From an uncultured Porphyromonadaceae bacterium (lineage in GTDB: Bacteria; Bacteroidota; Bacteroidia; Bacteroidales; Muribaculaceae), in assembly GCA_905198125.1 (NCBI GenBank), contig CAJKBH010000036.1, positions 1 to 31,372 on the forward strand: a stretch of 31,372 bases of DNA. Reading direction: 5' to 3'. The position numbers and the translations under genes are program-made. This document shows, one piece after another, positions 1 through 6,512 of the stretch. Every line of letters starts with the position of its first letter. Within the stretch, counting starts at the first letter, position 1. The notes under the pieces are model-generated. The model did no database searches. It was not told where the DNA came from and worked only from the letters and a program-made list of their open reading frames with translations.

Positions 1-50
1 CCTTATCACGCCGATGGTACTGCGAAAGCGGAAGAGTAGGTAATCGCCAC
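1..50 (+). rRNA. rrf: 5S ribosomal RNA, 3' end (partial)
   Basis: The first 50 bases match the 3' part of bacterial 5S rRNA: the conserved stretch CGCCGATGGTACTGC is followed by a purine-rich arm and GAGAGTAGGT-like sequence (here GAAGAGTAGG) and a closing helix strand ending near CGCCAC. The 5' half lies outside the window. A strong terminator follows immediately, so this is the last gene of an rRNA operon reading into the window. The exact 3' end is approximate. Confidence 0.9.
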
Positions 51-59
51 TTTGACAGG

Positions 60-89
60 AAGGGACTCAGCAATGAGTCCCTTTTTTTC
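60..89 (+). terminator. Rho-independent terminator of the rRNA operon
   Basis: A perfect 9-10 bp stem (AGGGACTCA at 61-69 with TGAGTCCCT at 74-82) closes on a GCAA tetraloop, a stable GNRA loop, and runs into a T tract (83-88). It lies 10 bases after the 5S end. Confidence 0.93.
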
Positions 90-96
90 TTGTCCC

Positions 97-118
97 TTTT
101 TCCTGATGTCAGGAAAAA
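97..118. promoter_or_regulatory. Perfect palindrome upstream of the sigma-54 activator gene
   Basis: Bases 97-106 (TTTTTCCTGA) and 109-118 (TCAGGAAAAA) are exact reverse complements with only two bases between. No T tract follows on either strand, so it does not look like a terminator. It ends five bases before a TAnnTTTG promoter element, in the place of the -33 to -10 spacer, which suits an operator. The bound regulator is unknown. Confidence 0.45.
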
Positions 119-122
119 TTCG

Positions 123-130
123 TAAATTTG
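123..130 (+). promoter_or_regulatory. Candidate -7 element (TAAATTTG) for the sigma-54 activator gene
   Basis: TAAATTTG fits the Bacteroidetes -7 consensus TAnnTTTG. No TTG lies 19-20 bases upstream; that place is taken by the 97-118 palindrome, which could mean activator dependence. A start point near 137 would leave only about 3 bases before the ATG at 140 and about 18 before the ATG at 155. Confidence 0.45.
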
Positions 131-139
131 TAGTTCGGA

Positions 140-1363
140 ATGTTTGCACCGAATATGAGAGAAATAAACGATAAAGATACTAACTTAGTGCCGGCTGCGG
201 AGGTGCAGCAGGCAAAACAACGTTTCCAGATAATAGGCAATTCCACGGCATTGCTGAACGCCATATCGCGCGCCATACGCGTGGCGCCAGTGGACCTGTC
301 AGTGCTCGTAACCGGTGAAAGCGGCGCAGGCAAGGAATTCTTCCCGAAGATAATACATCAGTTCGGTGCCCGCAAGCATAAGAACTACATCGCCGTGAAC
401 TGCGGTGCAATACCTGAAGGTACAATAGACTCGGAACTGTTCGGCCATGAAAAGGGTGCCTTTACGGGTGCCATAACGGCCCGTAAGGGATATTTCGAGG
501 AGGCCGATGGGGGAACGATATTTCTCGATGAAATCGCGGAATTGCCGATGACTACTCAGGCTCGTCTGTTGCGCGTGCTTGAGACAGGAGAGTTCCTGAA
601 AGTGGGTTCGTCGACGGTGCAACGGGCCGATGTGCGTGTGGTGGCCGCTACGAACGTGAATCTAATCGAGGCCGTGCGTCAGGGCAAGTTCCGCGAGGAT
701 CTATACTATCGTCTTTCCACTATAATAATCCCCGTGCCGAACCTGCATGACCGGGGCGACGACGTGTGTCTGTTGGCGCGTAAGTTCGCTTCTGATTTCA
801 GCCACAAATACCGTACGGAACCCATCACGTTCGGCGAGGATGCCATGCGCCTGATGCAGCTGTATCGCTGGCCGGGCAATGTAAGACAGCTCAAGAACGT
901 TATAGAACAGTTGGCATTGTTCCATAGCGGCGACGAAATAGACCGTCTGACCCTGGGAGAGTATCTGCATTCCGACAGGGAATCGCTTCCGGCGCCTCGT
1001 CAGAGCGATGCCGGCGAGCGCGAGAAGATGCTGCTGCAACTGGTGATGGCGCTGCGTGACGAAACGAACATGCTGAAGGACCGTCTGGACGCCCTGGAGC
1101 GCAACCGTGGCGAATTCCGTTATGCCAGCGAAGAACAGACTGTCTCGCCGGTGCCTCAGAATGTGAGCAAGGTGACAACGCTGGCAAAGTACCCTGACAT
1201 CAACCTGCTGGACCTTGGAGCCGACCCGTTGGCGGATACCGAGAAGGCAACCATTCAGGCTGCGCTGCAAAGCAACAACGGAAATAAGAAGAAGACAGCC
1301 GACGACCTGAACATATCGTTGCGCACGCTATACCGCAAATTACACGATTACAACATAGAATGA
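140..1363 (+). CDS. Sigma-54-dependent Fis-family transcriptional activator (no sensory domain)
   Basis: This is an AAA+ enhancer-binding protein that would use ATP hydrolysis to open promoters held by RpoN (sigma-54) RNA polymerase. In the 407-residue form, Walker A (GESGAGKE) is at about 59-66, the sigma-54-contacting GAFTGA loop at 106-111, Walker B (GTIFLDE) at 125-131, the arginine-finger stretch FREDLYYRL follows, and WPGNVRQLKN marks the lid. A Fis-type helix-turn-helix fills the last 40 residues (TADDLN..LRTLYRKL). There is no N-terminal receiver or PAS domain, so activity is probably set by expression level or a partner. The start may instead be the ATG at 155, because family members usually begin close to the QRF motif and the candidate promoter lies very near 140. 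The stop overlaps the lptE start by four bases. In Bacteroidales it habitually sits before lptE. Confidence 0.93.
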   Translation: MFAPNMREINDKDTNLVPAAEVQQAKQRFQIIGNSTALLNAISRAIRVAPVDLSVLVTGESGAGKEFFPKIIHQFGARKHKNYIAVNCGAIPEGTIDSELFGHEKGAFTGAITARKGYFEEADGGTIFLDEIAELPMTTQARLLRVLETGEFLKVGSSTVQRADVRVVAATNVNLIEAVRQGKFREDLYYRLSTIIIPVPNLHDRGDDVCLLARKFASDFSHKYRTEPITFGEDAMRLMQLYRWPGNVRQLKNVIEQLALFHSGDEIDRLTLGEYLHSDRESLPAPRQSDAGEREKMLLQLVMALRDETNMLKDRLDALERNRGEFRYASEEQTVSPVPQNVSKVTTLAKYPDINLLDLGADPLADTEKATIQAALQSNNGNKKKTADDLNISLRTLYRKLHDYNIE

Positions 1364-1890
1364 GAATTTACGGCAAGATAAGGAAAGTGCTGATGCTGAC
1401 CGTGGCGGTGTTGCCGCTGCTGCTGGCAGGCAGCTGCATACCCCGATACACGCTGAACGGATCGTCGATCAACTACGATATCTACAAGACGGTAAACGTA
1501 AGTGATTTTCCGATACGCGCGGCATTGGTGTATCCGCCGTTGCAGCAGACTTTCGAGAACGAACTGCTGGACTATATCACGCACAACACGCGGCTGCAGA
1601 CCACCGACGGCAGCTCCGATCTGGAACTGCGCGGCGAGATAACCGGCTACACGTTGTCGCCGCAGGCTGTGGGTACGGACGCGTACGCCACAGAGACGCG
1701 CCTCACCATTACGGTGCATGTGGTGTATACCGACAACAAGAACCCGGCCAACAACATAGACCAGAATTTCTCGGCCTATCGGCAGTTCTCGTCGTCGCTG
1801 ATGCTGACAGACGTTCAGGACGACCTGTGCCAGCAGATCAGCGAGGAATTGGTGACACTGATATTCAACGCGACGTTCGGAAACTGGTGA
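1360..1890 (+). CDS. lptE: LPS assembly lipoprotein LptE
   Basis: LptE is the outer-membrane lipoprotein that plugs the LptD barrel and helps insert lipopolysaccharide into the outer leaflet. The 176-residue product begins with a basic n-region and a hydrophobic stretch ending in a lipobox-like LAGSC, making Cys26 the probable lipidated residue. The following residues (YTLNGSSINYDIYKTVNVSDFPIRA) and the alternation of beta-strand blocks with TETRLTITVHVVY fit the Bacteroidales LptE family. Its ATG overlaps the TGA of the sigma-54 activator gene (ATGA), so the two are translationally coupled. The link to an RpoN activator suggests envelope-stress or lipid regulation, but that is inference. A repeat element with a hairpin lies directly downstream. 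Confidence 0.85.
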   Translation: MRIYGKIRKVLMLTVAVLPLLLAGSCIPRYTLNGSSINYDIYKTVNVSDFPIRAALVYPPLQQTFENELLDYITHNTRLQTTDGSSDLELRGEITGYTLSPQAVGTDAYATETRLTITVHVVYTDNKNPANNIDQNFSAYRQFSSSLMLTDVQDDLCQQISEELVTLIFNATFGNW

Positions 1891-1899
1891 TGCGGGAGG

Positions 1900-1933
1900 C
1901 TGCGCCTGAGGCGCAGAACAGAACGGCTCCGCG
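1900..1933 (+). repeat. Hairpin-plus-tail dispersed repeat, copy 1
   Basis: A 7-bp hairpin with a 3-base loop (CTGCGCC-TGA-GGCGCAG, 1900-1916) is followed directly by AACAGAACGGCTCCGCG (1917-1933). The same arrangement recurs at 31294-31327, where the tail matches at 16 of 17 positions and the stem has different but still fully paired bases. Ten bases separate it from the lptE stop. It could serve as an mRNA 3' end or processing signal. Confidence 0.6.
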
Positions 1934-1986
1934 CATCGGGCATGACGAAACGGAATGGATGAGTTGAGAAAGTTAAGAGAATAATT

Positions 1987-2032
1987 AAGGAGGGGTAAAA
2001 AGGAGGAGTAAAAAGGAGGGGTAAAAACGGGG
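1987..2032 (+). repeat. 13-bp tandem repeats carrying GGAGG
   Basis: Three near-identical 13-bp units (consensus AAGGAGGGGTAAA) carry GGAGG at 1989, 2002 and 2015, exactly 13 bases apart, followed by a decayed unit with CGGGG at 2028. They lie 22-65 bases before the ATG of the next gene. They resemble an array of Shine-Dalgarno sites, unusual in Bacteroidetes, where such sites are rarely used. The G runs could also fold as a quadruplex. Confidence 0.65.
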
Positions 2033-2053
2033 ATAAAAAAGAGGAAGAATAAT

Positions 2054-2689
2054 ATGGAGAAGGGGCAGGAAGAAGCGATGTTCAGGAAATATCCCTATTA
2101 CATATATCCGGCGATTCAGGCGTTGCCCGAGTCGCGCGGGGAGGAACGCCAGTACCTGTTGCGGCGCATAGCGGCCGGCGTGGGGCCGATGGAATCGCTG
2201 CGCACGTTGGTGGGGATTGACCCCGATGAGTTCCGAGATTTTTACGGTGAATACGAGAAACCGGACCTGACGACCGAAGACACAATCGACGAATTCATCG
2301 AAAAATTCGGGGGTAAGAACGCACCTTCGCCGGAAGTGCCGGAGGAGGTTCCGATCGAGACTCCTGCCGTAGATTACGCCTCGCAGCTGCTGCAGATGGA
2401 GGAGGCTCCTATGCCCGAGGATGACACGGCCTCGCTGCTCGATTCATTCCTCAAGCCCGAACAGGCTCCAAAGCCGAAGCCGATAGAGAATCCCGCCGAA
2501 CCCGCGATAGGGGAACAGGCCCTGGTGAAAATCATGGTTAAAAACGGCAACTATCAGAAAGCTTTGGAAATAATTACGGAGCTTAATTTGAAAAATCCAA
2601 AAAAAAGTGTTTACTTTGCAGACCAAATGCGTTTTTTGCAGAAACTGATACGTGTCAAGGGAAGTGCCCAAGGCCCGGAAAAGCAATGA
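2054..2689 (+). CDS. Conserved protein of unknown function with TPR-like C-terminus
   Basis: This 211-residue soluble protein sits at the usual Bacteroidales position between lptE and secG. The N-terminal part (RKYPYYIYPAIQAL, then LLRRIAAGVGP) resembles a helical cap. A long acidic, proline-rich linker occupies about residues 75-165. The last 50 residues (LVKIMVKNGNYQKALEIIT followed by LNLKNPKKSVYFADQMRFL) look like a single tetratricopeptide-type helical hairpin and are the best conserved part in my recollection of relatives. There is no signal peptide or membrane segment. M9 (2078) is an alternative start. Function is not known; the neighbourhood hints at envelope biogenesis or secretion, but nothing in the sequence proves it. 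Confidence 0.8.
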   Translation: MEKGQEEAMFRKYPYYIYPAIQALPESRGEERQYLLRRIAAGVGPMESLRTLVGIDPDEFRDFYGEYEKPDLTTEDTIDEFIEKFGGKNAPSPEVPEEVPIETPAVDYASQLLQMEEAPMPEDDTASLLDSFLKPEQAPKPKPIENPAEPAIGEQALVKIMVKNGNYQKALEIITELNLKNPKKSVYFADQMRFLQKLIRVKGSAQGPEKQ

Positions 2690-2734
2690 CGACAATCAAG
2701 ACAACACGGAAAACAAGAAATATTTCAACCGATT

Positions 2735-3097
2735 ATGTACATATTTTTTAGCATCCTTATTGTAATAGCATCGTTGCTGTTGATAGGAGTAGTATTGATT
2801 CAGAAGTCCAAGGGAGGCGGTCTGGCTCAGGATTATTCGAGCGGAAACCAGTACCTTGGCTATCGTAAGACCACCGACTTCATCGAGAAGGCCACGTGGG
2901 GTCTTGCAATTTTCATTTGCGTAATGTCTATTTTCGCATCGTTCGTGGTTAAGACACCCGTAAACGTATCGAAGATCCAGACAGCTGCCCCGACTCCCAA
3001 CGCAGCAGCTCCCGCACCTGTAAATCAGGTACCGGCCGCCAAGCCTGCAGCAGCACCCGCTCCCGCAGCAGCACCCGCCGAGGCTCCCGCAAAGTAA
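2735..3097 (+). CDS. secG: Preprotein translocase subunit SecG
   Basis: SecG is the small accessory subunit of the SecYEG channel that assists SecA-driven export across the inner membrane. The 120-residue product has two membrane segments, residues 2-22 and about 56-74, joined by the typical cytoplasmic loop with QKSKGGGLAQDYSSG. The last 40 residues are an alanine/proline-rich tail with PAAAPAP-like repeats, longer than in enterobacterial SecG but common in Bacteroidetes. The stop is the base immediately before the last codon of nadK on the other strand, so the two convergent genes have no spacer. It lies 45 bases after the preceding gene and is probably cotranscribed with it. Confidence 0.93.
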   Translation: MYIFFSILIVIASLLLIGVVLIQKSKGGGLAQDYSSGNQYLGYRKTTDFIEKATWGLAIFICVMSIFASFVVKTPVNVSKIQTAAPTPNAAAPAPVNQVPAAKPAAAPAPAAAPAEAPAK

Positions 3098-3994
3098 TCA
3101 GGCCAACGAAATGGTGGCCCGGCCCCACAGCAGTTTGTTGCGGAGTATCTCCGAGAAATGACTGTCGGGGCGACGCATAATATTTACTACGACATCTGCA
3201 CGTGTGATCTTCACCTGAGGGTCACACGTTTTTCCTTGTGTGCAGCAGGGCATCGTGAACTGCCGTCCGTCGATCGAGACGCGATAGTTGTTGGCTTTGG
3301 AGAACACGGCGGCCGAAATTTCGGAATCACCGCGCACCACGAGCGGCCGCATGGTGAGCGAATGCGGGGCGATGGGTGAGAGCACCATGGCGCGCAGGGT
3401 AGGGTCGAGTATCGGACCGCCTACCGAGAGGTTGTAGGCAGTGGAGCCGGTAGGCGTGGCCACGATCAGACCGTCGGCCAGGTAGTCGGCCAGGTAATGG
3501 CCGTCAATCCATGTGCGTACGTTCAGCATGGATGATGTGTCGCTTTTCATATATGCCACCTCGTTCAGGGCGTAAGGCCAGAAATCGTTCGGCATTCCCG
3601 CACATTCGATATGCAGCAGCATCCGCGGCTCGACGGTAACGACCGGATTTAGAATAGCCTTGATCAGCTCGTCGGTCTCGTCGAGCGAATAGCTTGCCAG
3701 GAAACCGAGGTGGCCGGTGTTGATGCCCAGTATCGGCACCTGCGAGCGTCCCACCCACTGCGCGGCGCGCAGGAACGTGCCATCGCCGCCGATGCTGATG
3801 ACGCGGTCGATGTCGGCACCGGCGAAATCATGGAGTACGATCCAGCTCTGCGGAATGTCGTTTTTCAGCAGATAGTCCGAGAAATGACCGGACATATATA
3901 TTTCTATGCCGTTCTGTTGGAGCAGCTTCAGGAATTTCGCTATTTGCGGCAGAAAGGCGTTCTGTCGTGAATTTCCGTATATCGCTATTTTCAT
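3098..3994 (-). CDS. nadK: NAD kinase
   Basis: NAD kinase phosphorylates NAD to NADP using ATP (or polyphosphate in some families). The 298-residue product has the diagnostic GGDGT at 69-73, the NE pair of the active site at 144-145 (ALNEVAY) and the glycine/threonine motif TGSTAYN at 182-188 followed by VGGPIL. The N-terminus MKIAIYGNS is the usual Rossmann-like start, and length is typical of the bacterial family. The gene is followed without spacing by the convergent secG and is preceded, about 60 bases upstream, by the ACT-like gene on the same strand. The two probably form a small operon diverging from pdxJ, an arrangement also common in Bacteroides. Confidence 0.96.
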   Translation of the reverse strand: MKIAIYGNSRQNAFLPQIAKFLKLLQQNGIEIYMSGHFSDYLLKNDIPQSWIVLHDFAGADIDRVISIGGDGTFLRAAQWVGRSQVPILGINTGHLGFLASYSLDETDELIKAILNPVVTVEPRMLLHIECAGMPNDFWPYALNEVAYMKSDTSSMLNVRTWIDGHYLADYLADGLIVATPTGSTAYNLSVGGPILDPTLRAMVLSPIAPHSLTMRPLVVRGDSEISAAVFSKANNYRVSIDGRQFTMPCCTQGKTCDPQVKITRADVVVNIMRRPDSHFSEILRNKLLWGRATISLA

Positions 3995-4054
3995 GGTAGA
4001 CTACAGTTATAAATAACGGCCATGCGGGACTGCGCCCGGCATGGCCCGGTTCGT

Positions 4055-4459
4055 TCAGACATCCATCAGGGCCTTGAGGCCGAGCAGCCGTTCGATGGTT
4101 ACCGTCGATTCGACATAATTTCCGGCACAGACATCGGTGACATCGTATCCGTAACGTTCCAGATTATGAACCACAGGCGTGGGATCGGAGCAACGCACGC
4201 GCAGCGTGACGTTGATAAGGCCGTGGTCGCGCGGTGTGGAGAGGAGGTCCACCAAGTGGACGTCGGCATCCTCCACGGCGTGGGCCAGGCGCGAGGCACT
4301 GTAATCGGCAGGAGCGCATTCCACGGTCACCAGGCTGCAGTCGTCGCGCAACGCAATCATGCGCTGCATGGACTCCAGCATGGAGCAGGGATCGCTGTGG
4401 CCGGAAACCGGCTCGCCCAACTCTCCGGCAACCGGGGATATCGCTTCTTTTGCTTTCAT
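4055..4459 (-). CDS. ACT-like domain protein, apparently a CBS-less member of a CBS-ACT family
   Basis: This 134-residue soluble protein holds the position next to nadK that in Bacteroides is usually filled by a protein of about 220 residues with two CBS domains and a C-terminal ACT-like part. From about residue 35 onward (LVTVECAPADYSASRLAHAVEDADVHLV is interrupted only by substitutions, then LINVTLRVRCSDPTPVV and ERYGYDV) it resembles that C-terminal part. Instead of the CBS pair there are only about 30 unrelated residues. I start it at the ATG at 4459; a TTG four codons upstream is also in frame but unlikely. Small-ligand binding is inferred from the fold. The comparison with relatives is from memory and should be treated as a hypothesis. 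Confidence 0.72.
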   Translation of the reverse strand: MKAKEAISPVAGELGEPVSGHSDPCSMLESMQRMIALRDDCSLVTVECAPADYSASRLAHAVEDADVHLVDLLSTPRDHGLINVTLRVRCSDPTPVVHNLERYGYDVTDVCAGNYVESTVTIERLLGLKALMDV

Positions 4460-4473
4460 TTTATCGTTCAATA

Positions 4474-4504
4474 TTGTTACTTGTGTTTCTTTTTGCTAAT
4501 TTTG
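4474..4504 (+). promoter_or_regulatory. Promoter of pdxJ
   Basis: TTG at 4474-4476, a 20-base spacer and TAATTTTG at 4497-4504 match the Bacteroidetes TTG/TAnnTTTG promoter. A start near 4511 would leave a leader of about 140 bases before the pdxJ ATG at 4653. Confidence 0.6.
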
Positions 4505-4652
4505 CAGTTGAAACAATCGGTTCAGACGGATTTGCGTCAACTGTCAGGGACGTGATTATTATAATATAACGTCTTAATATCAGGCAAAGATACAAATTTC
4601 ATGCCGAAATGTGGAAATATTCATGCCTAAAAATGGCAATGGAGGGATAAAA
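4505..4652 (+). promoter_or_regulatory. Long structured leader of pdxJ
   Basis: The leader carries a 7-bp inverted repeat, CAGTTGA (4505-4511) with TCAACTG (4537-4543), a direct repeat of TTCATGCC (4598-4605 and 4620-4627, 22 bases apart), and a clear GGAGGG at 4641-4646 just before the ATG. A second promoter-like sequence on the minus strand (TATCTTTG, 4592-4585) could serve the ACT-like gene but lacks a -33 TTG. I do not recognise a known riboswitch. Confidence 0.35.
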
Positions 4653-5378
4653 ATGACGAAATTAAGCGTAAACATCAACAAGATAGCCACATTGCGCAAC
4701 GCACGCGGCGAGAACCGTCCCGACGTGTTACGGTTCGCTCTGGATCTGGAGAAAGCCGGCGCCCAGGGCATTACGGTGCATCCCCGGCCTGACGAGCGAC
4801 ACATAACGCGCAATGATGTAACGGTGCTGAAGCACAGCATCAGCACGGAATTCAACATCGAGGGCTATCCCGACGCCCGATATATGGAGATAGTGCGTGA
4901 TGCACATCCCACGCAGGCCACGTTGGTGCCCGATTCACCCACGCAGCTCACCAGCAACGCCGGTTGGGACGTGGTGAACAACAAGGAACTGCTTCGCGGC
5001 ATAGTCAGCGAACTGAAAAGCCAGGGCGTGCGCGTGTCCATCTTCGTTGATCCCGACGTGCGTCAGGTGGAGGCCGCGCACGAGGTGGGAGCCGACCGAG
5101 TGGAACTGTACACCAAGCCATACGCCGACGGCTACGACTCCGACCGCGAGACGGCTGTGGCACCATACGTCAGGGCGTCTCAGCGCGCAGCCGAACTCGG
5201 CCTGGGCGTCAATGCCGGACACGACCTCGATTCTCACAACCTCCGCTTCCTGGCCGAAAGACTGCCCCGTCTGGACGAGGTGAGCATAGGCCACGCCCTG
5301 ATATGCGAGATGCTGTATATGGGGCTGCAGCGCACCGTGGACACGTACCTGGAGCAGTTAGTGACAAGTGATGAGTGA
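4653..5378 (+). CDS. pdxJ: Pyridoxine 5'-phosphate synthase
   Basis: PdxJ condenses 3-amino-2-oxopropyl phosphate with 1-deoxyxylulose 5-phosphate to make pyridoxine 5'-phosphate, the last ring-forming step of DXP-dependent vitamin B6 synthesis. The 241-residue TIM-barrel protein starts with the family signature KLSVNINKIATLRNARG, followed by HPRPDERHI (His43, Arg45, His50), Glu70, VSIFVDPD, NAGHDLD and EVSIGHAL. I chose the ATG at 4653 because known PdxJ proteins begin at this point and a GGAGGG site lies just upstream; the in-frame GTG at 4611 and ATG at 4623 are unlikely. It is followed 67 bases later by the ExbB gene. PdxJ next to an ExbB/ExbD/TonB set is a recurrent Bacteroidales order. 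Confidence 0.96.
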   Translation: MTKLSVNINKIATLRNARGENRPDVLRFALDLEKAGAQGITVHPRPDERHITRNDVTVLKHSISTEFNIEGYPDARYMEIVRDAHPTQATLVPDSPTQLTSNAGWDVVNNKELLRGIVSELKSQGVRVSIFVDPDVRQVEAAHEVGADRVELYTKPYADGYDSDRETAVAPYVRASQRAAELGLGVNAGHDLDSHNLRFLAERLPRLDEVSIGHALICEMLYMGLQRTVDTYLEQLVTSDE

Positions 5379-5445
5379 TGAGGTGTCGGACAATCGCTGA
5401 AAGATAAGGTATTAAAGAATAGATAATTGATATAAAGAATAAATA

Positions 5446-6072
5446 ATGAAGACGTTGTCATTCTGGTCGCTGATAATGGACGGCGGCTATATCATGATTC
5501 CGCTGGCAGTGCTGCTGCTTGTGGTGGTGTATGTGTTCTCCGAGCGGTGCATAGTCATAAATAGAGCGGCAAAGCAGGATAAGTCGTTCATGGACCGTAT
5601 CCGCGACTATGTCCATGACGGCGACATAGAGTCTGCGCAGAACCTGTGCAAAAAGAGCGGAACACCCTATTCGCGGTTGATAGCCAAGGGCCTGTCGCGT
5701 ATCGGCCGACCGATGAACGACATCCTCGTGGCCATAGAGAACACCGGCAACATCGAGGTGGCCAACCTCGGCAAGGGACTTCCCTGGCTGTCCACGACGG
5801 CGGCCGGCGCCCCGATGCTCGGATTCCTCGGCACCGTGGTCGGAATGATCCAGGCTTTCTTCTCGCTGGCCAGCGCCGGCACGTCGGCCAACATCACCGT
5901 GCTGTCGTCAGGCATATACCAGGCTCTGGTCACTACGGTAGCGGGTCTTGTGGTCGGCATCATCGCCCTGTTCGCCTACAATTACCTCACGGCACGCATC
6001 AACAGCGTGATGAACCGTCTGGAGAACAACACCATGGAATTTATGGACATACTTAACGAACCGGCGGTCTGA
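5446..6072 (+). CDS. exbB: MotA/TolQ/ExbB-family proton channel protein
   Basis: ExbB-type proteins form the pentameric inner-membrane part of the motor that uses the proton gradient to energise TonB. The 208-residue product has a membrane segment at about residues 13-32, a cytoplasmic helical loop (KKSGTPYSRLIAKGLSRIG) and two long C-terminal membrane helices, the first with GAPMLGFLGTVVGMIQAF and the second with GIYQALVTTVAGLVVGI, both hallmarks of the MotA/TolQ/ExbB channel domain. The stop TGA overlaps the next ATG (TGATG), so translation of ExbB and ExbD is coupled. Whether it works as ExbB or TolQ cannot be decided from sequence; the TonB-like third gene favours ExbB. Confidence 0.93.
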   Translation: MKTLSFWSLIMDGGYIMIPLAVLLLVVVYVFSERCIVINRAAKQDKSFMDRIRDYVHDGDIESAQNLCKKSGTPYSRLIAKGLSRIGRPMNDILVAIENTGNIEVANLGKGLPWLSTTAAGAPMLGFLGTVVGMIQAFFSLASAGTSANITVLSSGIYQALVTTVAGLVVGIIALFAYNYLTARINSVMNRLENNTMEFMDILNEPAV

Positions 6073-6512
6073 TGGCACTCAAAAGGAATTTTCAGCCTCT
6101 GGACACCTTCTCGATGTCGTCCATGACGGATGTGATATTTCTGTTGCTCATATTCTTTATGGTGACGAGTACCATCATCTTTCCCGGCGCCATCGACGTG
6201 AATCTGCCGCAGAGTTCGGAACAGACCAGCCTCAAGCCGCAGACGGAGGTATATATCGATGCCGAGAACAAGCTGTATGTGGTGGCTGACCGCAACGATT
6301 CGACGGGAATCCTGTCCGTACCCAAGGGGGTGAACCTCGCCGGGCTCGAGAACGAGCTTGCCGTGATACATCAGCAGGACTCCACGCGCGCCATCGCGCT
6401 TTATGCCGATTCCACCGTAAATTACGCGCGTGTCGTCGACGTGCTTGACATAGCTGCACGCCGCAATCTGCGCATGGTATTGTCTACATCGGCCAGGGAG
6501 GTACGTCCATGA
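6072..6512 (+). CDS. exbD: Biopolymer transport protein ExbD/TolR
   Basis: ExbD is the dimeric partner inside the ExbB channel and carries the proton-sensing aspartate. The 146-residue protein has a short cytoplasmic N-terminus, one membrane helix at about residues 20-36 that begins with the conserved Asp20 (SMTDVIFLLLIFFMV), and a periplasmic domain ending in the small alpha/beta fold typical of the family (ALYADSTVNYARVVDVLDIAAR is interrupted by no gaps). Start and stop overlap both neighbours by 1-4 bases. Only one ExbD is encoded here, although Bacteroidetes TonB clusters often have two. Confidence 0.93.
   Translation: MALKRNFQPLDTFSMSSMTDVIFLLLIFFMVTSTIIFPGAIDVNLPQSSEQTSLKPQTEVYIDAENKLYVVADRNDSTGILSVPKGVNLAGLENELAVIHQQDSTRAIALYADSTVNYARVVDVLDIAARRNLRMVLSTSAREVRP

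Noticed and set aside
4585..4592. Minus-strand TATCTTTG as promoter of the ACT-like/nadK operon
   Set aside because: It fits the -7 consensus, but no TTG lies 19-21 bases upstream and the region is AT-rich, so a chance match is likely.
4611..4652. N-terminal extension of PdxJ from GTG 4611 or ATG 4623
   Set aside because: Known PdxJ proteins start at the MTKLSVNINK position, and a GGAGGG site sits just before ATG 4653.
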